NCBI GenBank assembly: GCA_052174475.1
Contig: JBQMRO010000044.1
Location: 67,188-131,187, forward strand
DNA length: 64,000 nucleotides
Reading direction: 5' to 3'
From: Arsenophonus sp052174475
GTDB taxonomy: Bacteria > Pseudomonadota > Gammaproteobacteria > Enterobacterales > Enterobacteriaceae
Part shown: one piece after another, positions 11,616 through 21,733 of the stretch
Layout: each line of letters starts with the position of its first letter
Position numbering within the stretch: the first letter of the stretch is position 1
The notes under the pieces: generated by a model
Database searches by the model: none
What the model was told of the DNA's origin: nothing
The model's input: only the letters and a program-made list of their open reading frames with translations
Made by a program: the position numbers and the translations under genes

Positions 11616-12584
11616 TTAATTAATCATTAAATCTCTAACTAATTTAACCATTAGCATAATATGGTTATCGGAGGCATTAAGTGCAGGTATATAATGATAT
11701 TTTTTTCCACCAGCGGCATAAAATAATTTTTTATTTTTTACCGCAATTTCCTCTAGCGTTTCTAAACAGTCCACTGAAAAACCTGGACACAATAGCTTAA
11801 CATGTTTAATTCCGCTCTTGGCTAACCTTTTTAAGGTAACATCAGTGTAAGGGGTAAGCCAGAGCTCAGGACTAAAACGTGACTGATAAGTCATAATAAT
11901 TTTATTAGCAGGAAAATTAATTAATTCACTAAATAAACGGGTTGTCAATTCACATTCCTGCGGATAAATATCACCTGTTTTTGCATAACGTTTAGGAATG
12001 CCATGATAAGAAAGCAATAATCGATCAGGTTCACCATATCGTTCAAAACTTAACTCAACTGACTTTTTTAATGCATCAATATAAGAAGGATGATCGGCAT
12101 AACTACGAATAAAGTGAAGGCCGGGTATGGTTCGATATTTTTTTAAAGATCGGCTTATTGCATCAAAAACTGCCGCTGTGGTTGAACCAGAATATTGCGG
12201 ATAAAGTGGTAACACAATTATGTTTTTAACCTGCTTAATTAATAATTTATCTATTGCTAATGCAATAGAAGGTGAACCATAACTCATACCTAATTCGACA
12301 GGAATAGCAGGAAGTTGTTTTGTCAGTGCAACCAGCTGTTGTAAACTATAATTTAACAATGGCGAACCAGCTTCAGTCCAAATTGATTGATATAATTTAC
12401 ATACTCTTGGTAAGAGTAATGGTAAAATAACTAAATTTAATAACGGTTTCCAAATTATCCTTGAAATATCAATAACTCTTGCATCATTAAGAAATGATGT
12501 CAAAAAACGTTTTACTGCCTCTGGTGTTGGTGCATCAGGCGTCCCTAAGTTAACTAATAAAACAGCATACTTCTTATTACTCAT
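11616..12584 (-). CDS. hemH: Ferrochelatase
   Basis: 322-residue ferrochelatase (E. coli 320), which inserts Fe2+ into protoporphyrin IX, the last step of protohaem synthesis, at the cytoplasmic face of the inner membrane. Family landmarks are present: LLVNLGTPD at the N terminus, the metal-site histidine in LSYHGIPKRY (His194), TYQSRFSPELWLTPYT, and the acidic residue in CPGFSVDCLETLEEI (Glu275). An ATGGAGCC Shine-Dalgarno-like stretch precedes the ATG. In E. coli hemH follows adk; here an IS256 composite sits immediately upstream, so its transcription must start within about 50 bases or depend on the relic. Retention implies that haem is still made or completed by this cell. Confidence 0.96.
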   Translation of the reverse strand: MSNKKYAVLLVNLGTPDAPTPEAVKRFLTSFLNDARVIDISRIIWKPLLNLVILPLLLPRVCKLYQSIWTEAGSPLLNYSLQQLVALTKQLPAIPVELGMSYGSPSIALAIDKLLIKQVKNIIVLPLYPQYSGSTTAAVFDAISRSLKKYRTIPGLHFIRSYADHPSYIDALKKSVELSFERYGEPDRLLLSYHGIPKRYAKTGDIYPQECELTTRLFSELINFPANKIIMTYQSRFSPELWLTPYTDVTLKRLAKSGIKHVKLLCPGFSVDCLETLEEIAVKNKKLFYAAGGKKYHYIPALNASDNHIMLMVKLVRDLMIN

Positions 12585-12631
12585 GCTAAATTGGCTCCAT
12601 TTTATTTTTGCTAACTATTTATAACCTTAGA

Positions 12632-12890
12632 GTTATACTTATTTCTGGTATACGGAGTTTTAGAGATACTCCTGTATTCTTATGATTTATTTCATGAATG
12701 ATTTTAACAACAGAGAGATGATATGCTATGAAAATTCTAGTGTACTGGTATCTATAAAACCAGATATTATCTATAATCTCTTGTATGAATTCATTCGTAA
12801 TGGCGCTAGGCAACTGATAGGCGCCGCTGTTGAGAATAACCTTAAAGCTATTATTCTGCTCACATGCTCAACGCTACTTTGTTGACGTGC
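12632..12890 (+). mobile_element. IS256-family 5' end fragment
   Basis: First ~260 bases of the element in plus orientation. It has the terminus AGAGTTATACTTATTTCTGG and a fairly well preserved transposase N-terminal stretch, KPDIIYNLLYEFIRNGARQL followed by IGAAVENNLKA, which recalls the GARxLIxxAVExEL start of mutator-type transposases. It breaks off near 12890 and joins an inverted copy. Confidence 0.75.
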
Positions 12891-13992
12891 CCAGTGTGCT
12901 AATAGGAAGGCACAGAATGCCAGGCATTCTTTTCAATATTTCTCTAACATTTTCATCGCTAGCAGAGTACGTTAAAATGTTGCTAACAAAATATCAAAGG
13001 TTTTGTTATCGGCTATTACTGATTTCTAATAGATAAATCTCTCGCAGATCACCTTAACTTTCGATACTAGCATGCCTTTTGGGAGTGAAGCAAAATATTA
13101 GTTATCTTGTATCTCCAACAACGTTAATGCTGTGTGTTCAGGAGTATCTTTGCTATTGAATTCCAAAAACTAATGACGCTACATATCTCCATAGCAAGTC
13201 TATGAGATATGGTTAAACCACGCGCTCGAAAGCTATTAATAAGTTCGGACCAAGGCACTTCTAACTCTCGATAATCATCTTCGACTGCAATAAGCTCCTT
13301 ATATCTACGCTAACTGACTCAATAATAAATAAGCAAACAAAGTCGATAAGACTGTTTAATAAAAGCATATACCTTCAGCTAAGAAATAAATGTAGCGCAT
13401 CACTTAAATCATGCTGACACCATTGTTAATGTTCTTCAAGTCACTGTTGCTTCAGTCTCCTGATAATACTGGTGGAGAGATCATATGCTTTCACCGAAAA
13501 TCGTCTCTAGGATTATGAACATCACTGGTTGAGATACCTCACATATACACAGCATGGTAACAACTCTTTGCTTCTTTTACTGCCATAGATAAGGCAGTAA
13601 TGAGATATTGAAACATATTCAATTATTACTGCGATTCCAATAAACTTTAGGCACTTTAATCTCAACATCTACAATACCTGTCTTATAGGTTTCTGTAGCA
13701 AATCATTACGGTCAACGAATTAACCCCATAGATAAGGGCATTCAGCATGTTATTAACTGTAGCTTTGAGTCGAGCTAATAGCCTAAATAGTGGTGCTATC
13801 AGCTACCCTGGCACAATTACAGATGAGTTAATGCAAGGAATCACTATAATATCTGGTTTTACGGATAGCTATAGGCTAGATGTTTCATGGCATATCATCT
13901 TCCTGTTATTGAAATCATTCATGAAATTAATCATCAGGGTACATTACCATCCTCAAAAAACCCATGCACCAGAAATGAAGATATCTCCAAAT
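12891..13992 (-). mobile_element. IS256-family fragment, inverted, 3' end missing
   Basis: Continues directly from the plus-strand fragment, but in minus orientation. It runs from an internal point (TGCCCAGTGTGCTAATAGGAA, matching internal sequence of the other minus-strand copies) to the 5' terminus at about 13960-13992 (CCATGCACCAGAAATGAAG). The terminal few hundred bases of the 3' end are absent. Together with the neighbour it makes a structure bounded by two outward-facing 5' ends. Confidence 0.75.
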
Positions 13993-14129
13993 CATAAAAT
14001 AATATAATTACTTTTTATATAATCAGAAAAAATATTTTCTATATTATAAATAATATTAAGCTGATGGATTAATACCTATCAGCGCAACTAAACCTTTATA
14101 CACTTTTTTTAATTTTTAATTAAAATACA

Positions 14130-15110
14130 AAAAATTATTATAAGACAGTTGAAGAATGTTAACTAATAATTCACTATCCATTTATCTATACTGTATTTTC
14201 TATCCATAATTCCTTGAGCCTAGTAGGGGGGTACCCTACCAACTCCATTATGATTAATAACTTTAAATGAAAGGATTGAGGCTATACGCTTTTACTGTCC
14301 AGTATTTCCAGGCTGGATTACTCTCTTTGCATGATTAAGTCAATACAATTGACATCTCGTATCATACCATTAATGCCAAAAGATTTACTAAAAATTACTT
14401 CAGAATTACAGATCGTCGATATGATTTAGAATGCATTATTAACTAGAGTTTCTTCTAAATTATTTATTACTAATGATAATAATCCTGAAGAAGAAATAGT
14501 TAAAACTTTGATCGTATTTAATAAAGTTGAAGATTTGAAGAACCTTTTAAGGTGATCCATAACACCTGCTGCTTTCAGTCATTATTGTTAATAACTCTGT
14601 TTTGGACATATAAATTAATACTTCTCGACAATCTCCAGGCGCAACAGGTAATCTTTCAATATTTATTGAAGCAGGTATTTAACCCTTGATCATTATCTAT
14701 CAGATAGAGTAGATGCTTGTCATCTATATCCAATAGATAGCGTCTTGAATTTGATGCATTAAGCAACTTAAGCAACTTTAATATACAAGCTCCTTGCACA
14801 CCTTTAACTAATAAAATATCGTCTAAAATCTTCTGTTGGTTTATAGCAAGAAATTCTAAAAACTATTTACGTGTTTATCTTGCAAAATAATAGGAAATTA
14901 TTAACGCTGTAATGATTAGGAATATTTAAATTCTTACTGGTTTTATCTGATATAATCCACAATCAACCAAGCCATCATAAATTTTTCTTGGCATCATGAC
15001 TGGTGTATTAGCTTAATAGCAATATTTCGTAGTCGCAGTCGGATATCGGATCGGCGATATCAGTAACTAATTAATATTAGGCAACATTAATTTTGCCGCC
15101 ACGTAAATTT
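14130..15110 (-). pseudogene. ftsP: FtsP (SufI) cell-division protein pseudogene
   Basis: Relic of the multicopper-oxidase-like periplasmic division protein FtsP/SufI, directly downstream of plsC as in E. coli. On the minus strand, fragments in shifting frames align in order: KTSKNLNIPNHYSVNNF (SKSLPIPNHYGVDDF), ILLVKGVQ, LLNASNSRRYLLDIDDKHL (LLNASNSRRYQLQMNDGRPL), IDNDQG, then a GLLLSLVINNLEETL stretch, FGINGMIRDVNCID, and MDRKYSIDKWIVE near the C terminus. Many stops and shifts exclude function. The N-terminal part, including the Tat signal, is not recognisable. FtsP stabilises the divisome under stress. Confidence 0.85.
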
Positions 15111-15662
15111 GTATTCTAAGAAGTTAGAACCCCCCACTGATTGCCATAACAACCTCTTTAAAAGAGGTAATTATTATATACCAATTTTAAATCACTGCAA
15201 TTTTCTACTTGAATGGTTGCTTATAAATAATAAGCATTACAGCCAAAAATATTACTTTAATGTCTACCATCAAAAGATCAAAAAATATTTTTAACGTAAT
15301 AAACAGCGGACGATTGAAATCGTCTTTCAATAAGCACGTGATTGCTAATAATGAGTATCCTTCATTTTTTCCTGCGCTAACCGCAGGAAAAAGCATAGAA
15401 ACACTCAAAGCTATTCTTGATATTTTAAGAAATAGATTCCGATTTAATCGGATATCCTTTCTCCATAAAATATTAATAAGCTAGCGCCCATTTATTATTC
15501 ATCAAGATAAATTCATACTTTATGATGCACTAATAATTGTATTATTAGAATTGATTGATAACTAAATTCAATTAGTGCAATAAATTAATACAATATCAAA
15601 TGTTGATTTATTATCAAATAATATTAGTTAGAAACTAACTTACTTAAAAATAAACTTAATTT
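15111..15662. other. Intergenic DNA between ftsP relic and plsC
   Basis: About 550 bases with no recognisable gene. It should once have held the 5' part of ftsP, but I find no match. Two small inverted repeats lie here (GACGATTGAAATCGTC at 15308-15323 and TCCGATTTAATCGGA near 15438) besides the terminator listed separately. Short open frames on both strands have no family match and no convincing ribosome-binding site. Confidence 0.5.
15366..15392. terminator. Bidirectional rho-independent terminator
   Basis: A perfect hairpin, TTTTTCCTGCG with arm CGCAGGAAAAA and a 5-base loop, flanked by T on one side and A on the other, so it can act on both strands. It lies about 270 bases past the stop codon of plsC and could end the parE-parC-plsC transcript, or be an older terminator inside decayed DNA. 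Confidence 0.55.
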
Positions 15663-16397
15663 TTAATTTGTCTTTTTCTCTATTTCTTCTACTTCTTTAT
15701 TTAATTCTACAATTTTAGCTTTGAATAAATCATAGCAATGTTTTACCAATTCATGCACGTTTTCCCGATTATACTTTTTTGTATCAACAGACGGTAGAAT
15801 TTCGATAATCACTATTCCATTATTCCAACGATTAAGTTTAATACGCCCTTCAGTTTCAGATAAACAGATTGGCACTATTGAAATTCCAGCTGTAATTGCT
15901 ACATAAAATGCACCGGTTTTAAATGGTAGTAAACCTTGACCACGACTACGGGTTCCTTCAGGAAATATCCAGACAGAAATTTTTCTTTTTTTAATCTGAT
16001 TAACAATCTGTAAAATTGTATTGTGCGCTTTAGTCCGATTAGCTCTATCAATAAGAATATTACCGGCCAACCAATATAATTGGCCAAAAAAAGGGATAAA
16101 AACTAAACTTTTTTTACCCACAGTAACGGTATTTGGTTGGATTGCATTTGATATAGTTACCATATCATAATTATTTTGATGATTACCGATATAGATTCTG
16201 GGACTATAATCCTTCGCTTCAGAATGCACTCGACGAATAATGGTAATACCAAAAACATAAGATAATTTACCAAATAACCGGCCAAAGCGCATAACATGGT
16301 GTGGATTTCTTGGACTTAATAAACAATAAAAACAACCTAACACGCAAATCAATATGGTAAATAGGATTACAATAATAATACGAACAATAGCTAACAT
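15663..16397 (-). CDS. plsC: 1-acyl-sn-glycerol-3-phosphate acyltransferase
   Basis: 244-residue PlsC (E. coli 245), which acylates lysophosphatidic acid to phosphatidic acid at the inner membrane, the second acylation of phospholipid synthesis. A hydrophobic N-terminal segment (residues 5-27) is followed by the HX4D catalytic motif NHQNNYD (His73, Asp78), IPFFGQLYWLAGNILIDR and the substrate-binding motif FPEGTRSRG (from 145). GAGGT lies just upstream of the ATG. It follows parC by about 50 bases on the same strand, so parE-parC-plsC probably form one transcript. The gene is intact; its downstream enteric neighbour ftsP is a pseudogene. Confidence 0.95.
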   Translation of the reverse strand: MLAIVRIIIVILFTILICVLGCFYCLLSPRNPHHVMRFGRLFGKLSYVFGITIIRRVHSEAKDYSPRIYIGNHQNNYDMVTISNAIQPNTVTVGKKSLVFIPFFGQLYWLAGNILIDRANRTKAHNTILQIVNQIKKRKISVWIFPEGTRSRGQGLLPFKTGAFYVAITAGISIVPICLSETEGRIKLNRWNNGIVIIEILPSVDTKKYNRENVHELVKHCYDLFKAKIVELNKEVEEIEKKTN

Positions 16398-16446
16398 ATT
16401 TACCTCAAATAATAAGCAACTTCACACACCAATAAAAAATTAAAAA

Positions 16447-18702
16447 TTATCCATTACTAGAAGGAGTTATTTCTATACGCTCAATACTCTGTATTGAGCG
16501 AGGTAGTAAATAACCTTTTCGACCTCGTTCAGCACGATATTTTTGTAAATCTTCTGGATTTAATTTTAATTTTCGTTTTCTAAAATAGAGCGTAATTGAA
16601 GATTGAGGATGTAAAAATGTTAACCGAACTAACAAATCATCTCCGCTAGCTGACTGACCCGCTGCAATATTAATAATTTTTTTTCCTCTACCTTTAGAGA
16701 GTTGAGATAGCTCGATAACAGGAAATATTAACATTCTCCCTGCTTTAGTAATTGCCAATAATAAATCTTTCTGTTCATTATTGACTTCTAATGGTGCTAG
16801 TATCTTTGCCTTATTAGATAAGGCAAATAATGCCTTCCCTGCTTTATTTTTTGCTACTAAATCATTAGTACTACAAATAAAACCATAACCTGCATCTGAT
16901 GCTAATAAATATTTTTGCTCTTTTGGAGCAGTCAATACATATTCAATCGTTGCGCCAGGTGGTAATGCTAATTTACCAGTAAGCGGCTCTCCATGTCCAC
17001 GAGCAGAAGGAAGATCAAGTGGATTAAGAGAATAACTTCGTCCAGTACTATCAAGAAAAATAACTGATTGGTTTGTTTTACCTCTTGCTGCGCTACGAAA
17101 ACCATCTCCTGTTTTATAATTAAGATTAGTCGGATCAATATCATGGCCTTTTGCACTTCTTACCCATCCCATAATAGAAAGAATAATAGTAATCGGCTCA
17201 GAAGGCAGAATACTATGTTCCTTTATAGCTTTTGCTTCAATACCCCCCTTAAGCGGTGAGCGACGGGCGTCACCATAAGTTTGTGCATCTATTTCAATTT
17301 CTTTTTTAATCAAGGTGTTTAAATTCTGCTCAGAGCCTAAAATATTTTGCAGTTGATTACGCTCTTTAGCTAATTCATCTTGCTCAGAACGTAATTTAAA
17401 TTCTTCTAGTTTAGCTAGATGACGCAATTTTAATTCCAGGATAGATTCAGCTTGAGTTTCTGAAAGCAAAAAACGGGTTACTAATACTATCTTAGTTTCA
17501 TCTTTATTACGGATAATATGGATAACCTCATCTATATTAAGATAAGCTATTAATAATCCATCAAGGATATGTAAGCGTTTTAATACTTTTTCTAAACGAT
17601 AATTTAAGCGGTTACGTACGGTTTCTCGTCGAAATAATAACCATTCATTTAAAATTTCAACTAGTCCTTTAACTGCAGGGCGATTATCTAGGCCAATCAT
17701 ATTTAAATTGATTCGATAACTTTTTTCTAGATCCGTCGTAGCAAATAAATGCCTCATCACTTGTACTAAATCAATCCGATTACTTCTAGGTACAATCACT
17801 AAACGTGTTGGATTTTCATGATCTGATTCATCACGTAGATCTTCTACCATCGGTAATTTTTTAGCACGCATTTGCGAAGCGATCTGCTCCAATACCTTAG
17901 TACCTGAAACTTGATGAGGTAATGCAGTAATTACTGCATTACCATCATCCATTACCCAAGTAGCGCGTAACCGAATAGAACCACGGCCTGTTTGATAAAT
18001 TTTTTTAATATCTTCTTTTGAAGATATAATTTCTGCTTCTGTTGGGTAATCAGGAGCAGGAATAAAATCCATAAATATTTTAAGATCAGCTTTTGGATTT
18101 TTCAGTAAAGCAACTAACGCTCTTGCTACTTCACGCGCATTATGTGGCGGAATGTCAGTCGCCATACCAACAGCAATCCCTGTCGTGCCATTCAACAGAA
18201 TATTGGGTAATTTTGCTGGTAGTGTTTTTGGTTCAGTTAATGTTCCATCAAAGTTACTTGTCCAGGCTACCGTTCCCAATACTAACTCACTGAGTAACGT
18301 TTCAGAATATTTTGACAATCTTGATTCAGTATAACGCATAGCAGCAAACGATTTAGGATCATCTGGCGCTCCCCAGTTTCCTTGACCATCAACTAATGGA
18401 TAACGATAAGAAAATGGTTGCGCCATCAACACCATGGCTTCATAACAAGCGCTATCACCATGTGGATGGTATTTTCCTAATACATCACCGACTGTACGAG
18501 CTGATTTTTTATACTTAGCGGTATTACTTAAATTAAGCTCAGACATAGCATAAACAATTCGTCGCTGAACAGGTTTTAATCCATCACCAATAAATGGCAA
18601 CGCTCTATCCATGATGACGTACATGGAATAATTGAGATAGGCCTTTTCAGTAAAGGTGTATAGTGGTTGCTGTTCTACACCATCGTGAGTTATCTCAGTC
18701 AT
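16447..18702 (-). CDS. parC: DNA topoisomerase IV subunit A
   Basis: 751-residue ParC (E. coli 752). With ParE it decatenates daughter chromosomes. The active-site tyrosine is in AAMRYTESRLS (Tyr124; E. coli 120, the offset being an N-terminal extension). The quinolone-resistance region HGDSACYEAM keeps the wild-type Ser and Glu (84 and 88 here). The C-terminal beta-pinwheel domain is present to the end. A weak AAGGA precedes the ATG. parE ends only 40 bases upstream on the same strand, so the two subunits are likely co-transcribed; in E. coli the genes are separated by several others. No frame damage. Confidence 0.97.
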   Translation of the reverse strand: MTEITHDGVEQQPLYTFTEKAYLNYSMYVIMDRALPFIGDGLKPVQRRIVYAMSELNLSNTAKYKKSARTVGDVLGKYHPHGDSACYEAMVLMAQPFSYRYPLVDGQGNWGAPDDPKSFAAMRYTESRLSKYSETLLSELVLGTVAWTSNFDGTLTEPKTLPAKLPNILLNGTTGIAVGMATDIPPHNAREVARALVALLKNPKADLKIFMDFIPAPDYPTEAEIISSKEDIKKIYQTGRGSIRLRATWVMDDGNAVITALPHQVSGTKVLEQIASQMRAKKLPMVEDLRDESDHENPTRLVIVPRSNRIDLVQVMRHLFATTDLEKSYRINLNMIGLDNRPAVKGLVEILNEWLLFRRETVRNRLNYRLEKVLKRLHILDGLLIAYLNIDEVIHIIRNKDETKIVLVTRFLLSETQAESILELKLRHLAKLEEFKLRSEQDELAKERNQLQNILGSEQNLNTLIKKEIEIDAQTYGDARRSPLKGGIEAKAIKEHSILPSEPITIILSIMGWVRSAKGHDIDPTNLNYKTGDGFRSAARGKTNQSVIFLDSTGRSYSLNPLDLPSARGHGEPLTGKLALPPGATIEYVLTAPKEQKYLLASDAGYGFICSTNDLVAKNKAGKALFALSNKAKILAPLEVNNEQKDLLLAITKAGRMLIFPVIELSQLSKGRGKKIINIAAGQSASGDDLLVRLTFLHPQSSITLYFRKRKLKLNPEDLQKYRAERGRKGYLLPRSIQSIERIEITPSSNG

Positions 18703-18741
18703 TTATTTAATTCCTTAGACTCTGATTAATAATAGAGTCGA

Positions 18742-20637
18742 TTACACTTCAATTTCTATCGCATTACCTTTATCTTGTAACCAATTTCGACGATCTTCTG
18801 CTCGTTTTTTAGCCAATAACATATCCATCATCGCGAGCGTTTTTTGATAATTCTCATCATTAATAATGAGCTGCACTAAGCGTCGTGTATTAAGATCAAG
18901 TGTGGTTTCACGTAATTGATCTGGATTCATTTCTCCTAATCCTTTAAAACGTTGGACATTCGGTTTACCTCGCTTATAACTCAAGCGATCAAGAACAGCA
19001 GTTTTTTCACCTTCATCAAGGGCATAATAAACTTCTTTACCTAGATCAATACGATATAAAGGTGGCATAGCAATATAAATATGACCTTCTTTTACTAAAG
19101 TGGGGAAATGACGAACAAAAAGTGCGCACAGTAATGTTACAATATGCAGTCCATCTGAATCTGCATCGGCAAGAATACAAATCTTACCGTAACGGAGTTG
19201 GCTAAGATCATTGCTGTCTGGATCAATACCAATAGCTAGTGATATATCATGAACTTCTTGTGAAGCTAAAATTTCATCGGAAGAAACTTCCCAAGTATTC
19301 AATATTTTTCCTCTTAGCGGCATAATCGCCTGATATTCACGATCACGAGCCTGCTTAGCTGATCCACCGGCTGAATCTCCCTCAACTAAAAATAGCTCAG
19401 TAAGATTAAGATCTTGAGAAATACAGTCCGCTAACTTACCGGGTAATGCAGGCCCACTGGTCAGTTTTTTGCGCACAACTTTTTTTGCTGCGCGTAGGCG
19501 CCTTTGTGCATTAGAAATAGTGAATTCTGCTAATTGTTCAGCTTCTTGAACATTTTGATTTAACCACAAACTAAAAGCATCTTTTACCACACCGGAAACA
19601 AACGCAGCACTCTGGCGAGAAGAAAGACGTTCTTTGGTCTGGCCAGCAAATTGTGGATCTTGCATTTTGACTGATAGAACATAAGCACAGCGTTCCCAAA
19701 TATCCTCACCAGTTAATTTTATACCACGAGGAAGTAAATTACGGTATTCACAAAACTCCCTCATTACATCCAATAAACCCTGACGTAATCCATTAACATG
19801 GGTTCCACCTTGTGCGGTTGGAATAAGGTTAACATAACTCTCTGTTAATAGTTCTCCACCTTCCGGTAACCAAAGCAGTGCCCAATTGATCATTTCTATT
19901 TTGCCAGCAAAATTACCAACGAAGGCTTTCTCCGGTAAAGTAACTAAACCATTCACCGCTTCCATTAAATAGTCAGTCAAGCCATCGTTATAACGCCATG
20001 TTTTCTCACTATTATTTATTTTGTCCTTAAATAGGATTTTAACAGTAGGACATAGCACAGCTTTAGCTTTTAATACATGCGTTAAACGCGAAATAGAAAA
20101 ACGCGGGTCATCAAAAAAATAACTATCAGGCCAAAAACGCACTCTGGTACCAGTCGTTCGTTTAGCGCAACTACCAATTACTTTGAGTTCCTGAACTTTC
20201 TCGCCATGTTCAAAAACAATTCGATATATTTGACTATCACGACTAACAGTTACTTCAATGCGTTTTGATAACGCATTGACCACGGAAATACCAACTCCAT
20301 GTAGCCCACCAGAAAATTGATAATTTTTATTAGAAAATTTCCCACCAGCATGTAATTGCCCCAAAATCAACTCTATAGCCGGTATTTTTTTTTCTGGATG
20401 AATATCAACAGGCATACCTCGGCCATTATCAATCACTTCCAACGACTGATCATCGTGCAAGATGACATCGATATGATTAGCATAACCAGCAAGGACCTCA
20501 TCCACGCTATTATCAATTATTTCCTGCGCTAGGTGATTTGGTCGAGAGGTATCGGTGTACATGCCTGGACGACGACGTACAGGTTCTAAACCACTTAGGA
20601 CCTCGATTGCATCTGCATTATAATTAGAATGAGTCAT
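18742..20637 (-). CDS. parE: DNA topoisomerase IV subunit B
   Basis: 631-residue ParE (E. coli 630), the ATPase subunit of topoisomerase IV. The GHKL ATP site is intact: EIIDNSVDE (Glu39, Asn43), IDNGRGMP, and the lid GGLHGVGISVVNALS. The transducer domain is followed by the TOPRIM motifs EGDSAGGSA, PLRGKILN and DADSDGLHI, which hold the metal-binding acidic residues. The C-terminal region contains QRFKGLGEMNPDQL as in E. coli. It is the first gene of a likely parE-parC-plsC unit. Upstream lies an internally deleted IS1595 and a yqiA relic, so its promoter probably lies in the 50 bases before the start. Confidence 0.97.
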   Translation of the reverse strand: MTHSNYNADAIEVLSGLEPVRRRPGMYTDTSRPNHLAQEIIDNSVDEVLAGYANHIDVILHDDQSLEVIDNGRGMPVDIHPEKKIPAIELILGQLHAGGKFSNKNYQFSGGLHGVGISVVNALSKRIEVTVSRDSQIYRIVFEHGEKVQELKVIGSCAKRTTGTRVRFWPDSYFFDDPRFSISRLTHVLKAKAVLCPTVKILFKDKINNSEKTWRYNDGLTDYLMEAVNGLVTLPEKAFVGNFAGKIEMINWALLWLPEGGELLTESYVNLIPTAQGGTHVNGLRQGLLDVMREFCEYRNLLPRGIKLTGEDIWERCAYVLSVKMQDPQFAGQTKERLSSRQSAAFVSGVVKDAFSLWLNQNVQEAEQLAEFTISNAQRRLRAAKKVVRKKLTSGPALPGKLADCISQDLNLTELFLVEGDSAGGSAKQARDREYQAIMPLRGKILNTWEVSSDEILASQEVHDISLAIGIDPDSNDLSQLRYGKICILADADSDGLHIVTLLCALFVRHFPTLVKEGHIYIAMPPLYRIDLGKEVYYALDEGEKTAVLDRLSYKRGKPNVQRFKGLGEMNPDQLRETTLDLNTRRLVQLIINDENYQKTLAMMDMLLAKKRAEDRRNWLQDKGNAIEIEV

Positions 20638-20689
20638 ATTATTTTCTGTGGTAATTGCAAATAATTAGGCAAATAAATGCTGATGATAA

Positions 20690-21103
20690 TAGGCTATGTT
20701 GGTAAAGGTTATTGCTTTGCTAGCAGAGCAAATTGTGGCCACTTCTATATTTCAATTGTTGTGGTTCAAACAATCTTCTCCATGCCAGATAATTCTAAAA
20801 ATAAAAAGCCCTTACATCATGAATTTATTCAGTGATACTTTTAATTGTCTGATATAACTGTTCACATTTTGAATATGAAATTCATTACTAATAACTCTCT
20901 GATTATCCAGCCTTATTAGGCGGTAGTAACTAATTTTATGCTCACTGGAAAAAGTTTATACTATTCTGCTCCTTCTGAACAGAAGGATTAACTATTTATC
21001 CATAATTGGCTCAAAAAAAACGGATAACACACTTTGTGTTAAGCTATTCTTCATACAATATAAGGGGGATTTATATCAATAATCTTTGCCAACATAACCT
21101 GAT
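20690..21103 (-). mobile_element. Internally deleted IS1595-family element (MITE-like)
   Basis: About 410 bases with both element ends but little in between. The left end is TATGTTGGTAAAGGTTATTG and the right end is the reverse complement of TATGTTGGCAAAGATTATTG, so the terminal repeats match at 18 of 20 positions. The sequence next to the left end matches the transposase C-terminal part of the 42672 copy, and the right ~50 bases match that copy's 5' end. The middle of the gene is deleted. Confidence 0.7.
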
Positions 21104-21249
21104 AATAACAGTTATTTAGATATTTGGATAATTTTTTACTTATTTTGTTTTTAAAGCTAAAAACGCATAATTTGTAGAAATTAGTAGTTGAATCCAATAA
21201 AACATGGATTACTACCTCTATCTCTTAACACTATTATTTACTTGCACTC

Positions 21250-21730
21250 CATAAGATATATAACAACTTTATGATAGTTCAATATTTGATGACATGTTTG
21301 TTGTAAAAATAAAATTAAATTTTGGTGCCGTTAATGTGTTAATTTGTATAACCTATAGTTTATTTAAATAGTGGATTTGTAAAATATAATGTTATTTTGT
21401 ATGAGAATTACTTTTTTTCACCTAAATACCTGTTGAAATAAATAAAAAAGGCGTAAAGCTAAATTTGACAACAACAGCGATAAATTAAATTATGTTGATA
21501 ACAAAATAGTAAAAATAACCAGCAAATGAAGAATCTAATAGTATAATCGACTATCTCCTATGAGCTACTACGAGATTCTATAATGATTCTTAATCACTCC
21601 TACCGGATAATAAGAAATCTGGATAAGTATATTAACTTCATGATCTCGTTGCTGAAGTAGGTAAGCCTTTACCTTATTTGCTATTTATGATAAAGGGAAG
21701 CTATTAAACTATGTACATAAATTAATATTG
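21250..21730 (-). pseudogene. yqiA: YqiA esterase pseudogene
   Basis: Relic of the alpha/beta-hydrolase YqiA, which lies between cpdA and parE in E. coli exactly as here. The minus strand gives LLQQRDHEVN (LLKNWLAEHHPDVE), GVIKN and IGDS pieces, then a stretch resembling FxTxLSTQFNLSxVVxNxALRLF (YYATWLSQCFMLPAVVVNPAVRPF). Stops and frame changes are frequent and the catalytic motifs are not preserved. Part of the assignment rests on gene order, so confidence is moderate. Confidence 0.6.
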
Positions 21731-21733
21731 ATA

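Noticed and set aside
14223..14239. G/C-rich hairpin GTAGGG/CCCTAC
   Set aside because: It lies within the ftsP relic, where the minus strand still reads like the FtsP C-terminal region; no T-run follows.
15205..15484. Overlapping short frames on both strands (61-74 codons)
   Set aside because: They overlap each other and a terminator hairpin, lack convincing ribosome-binding sites and match no family I know.
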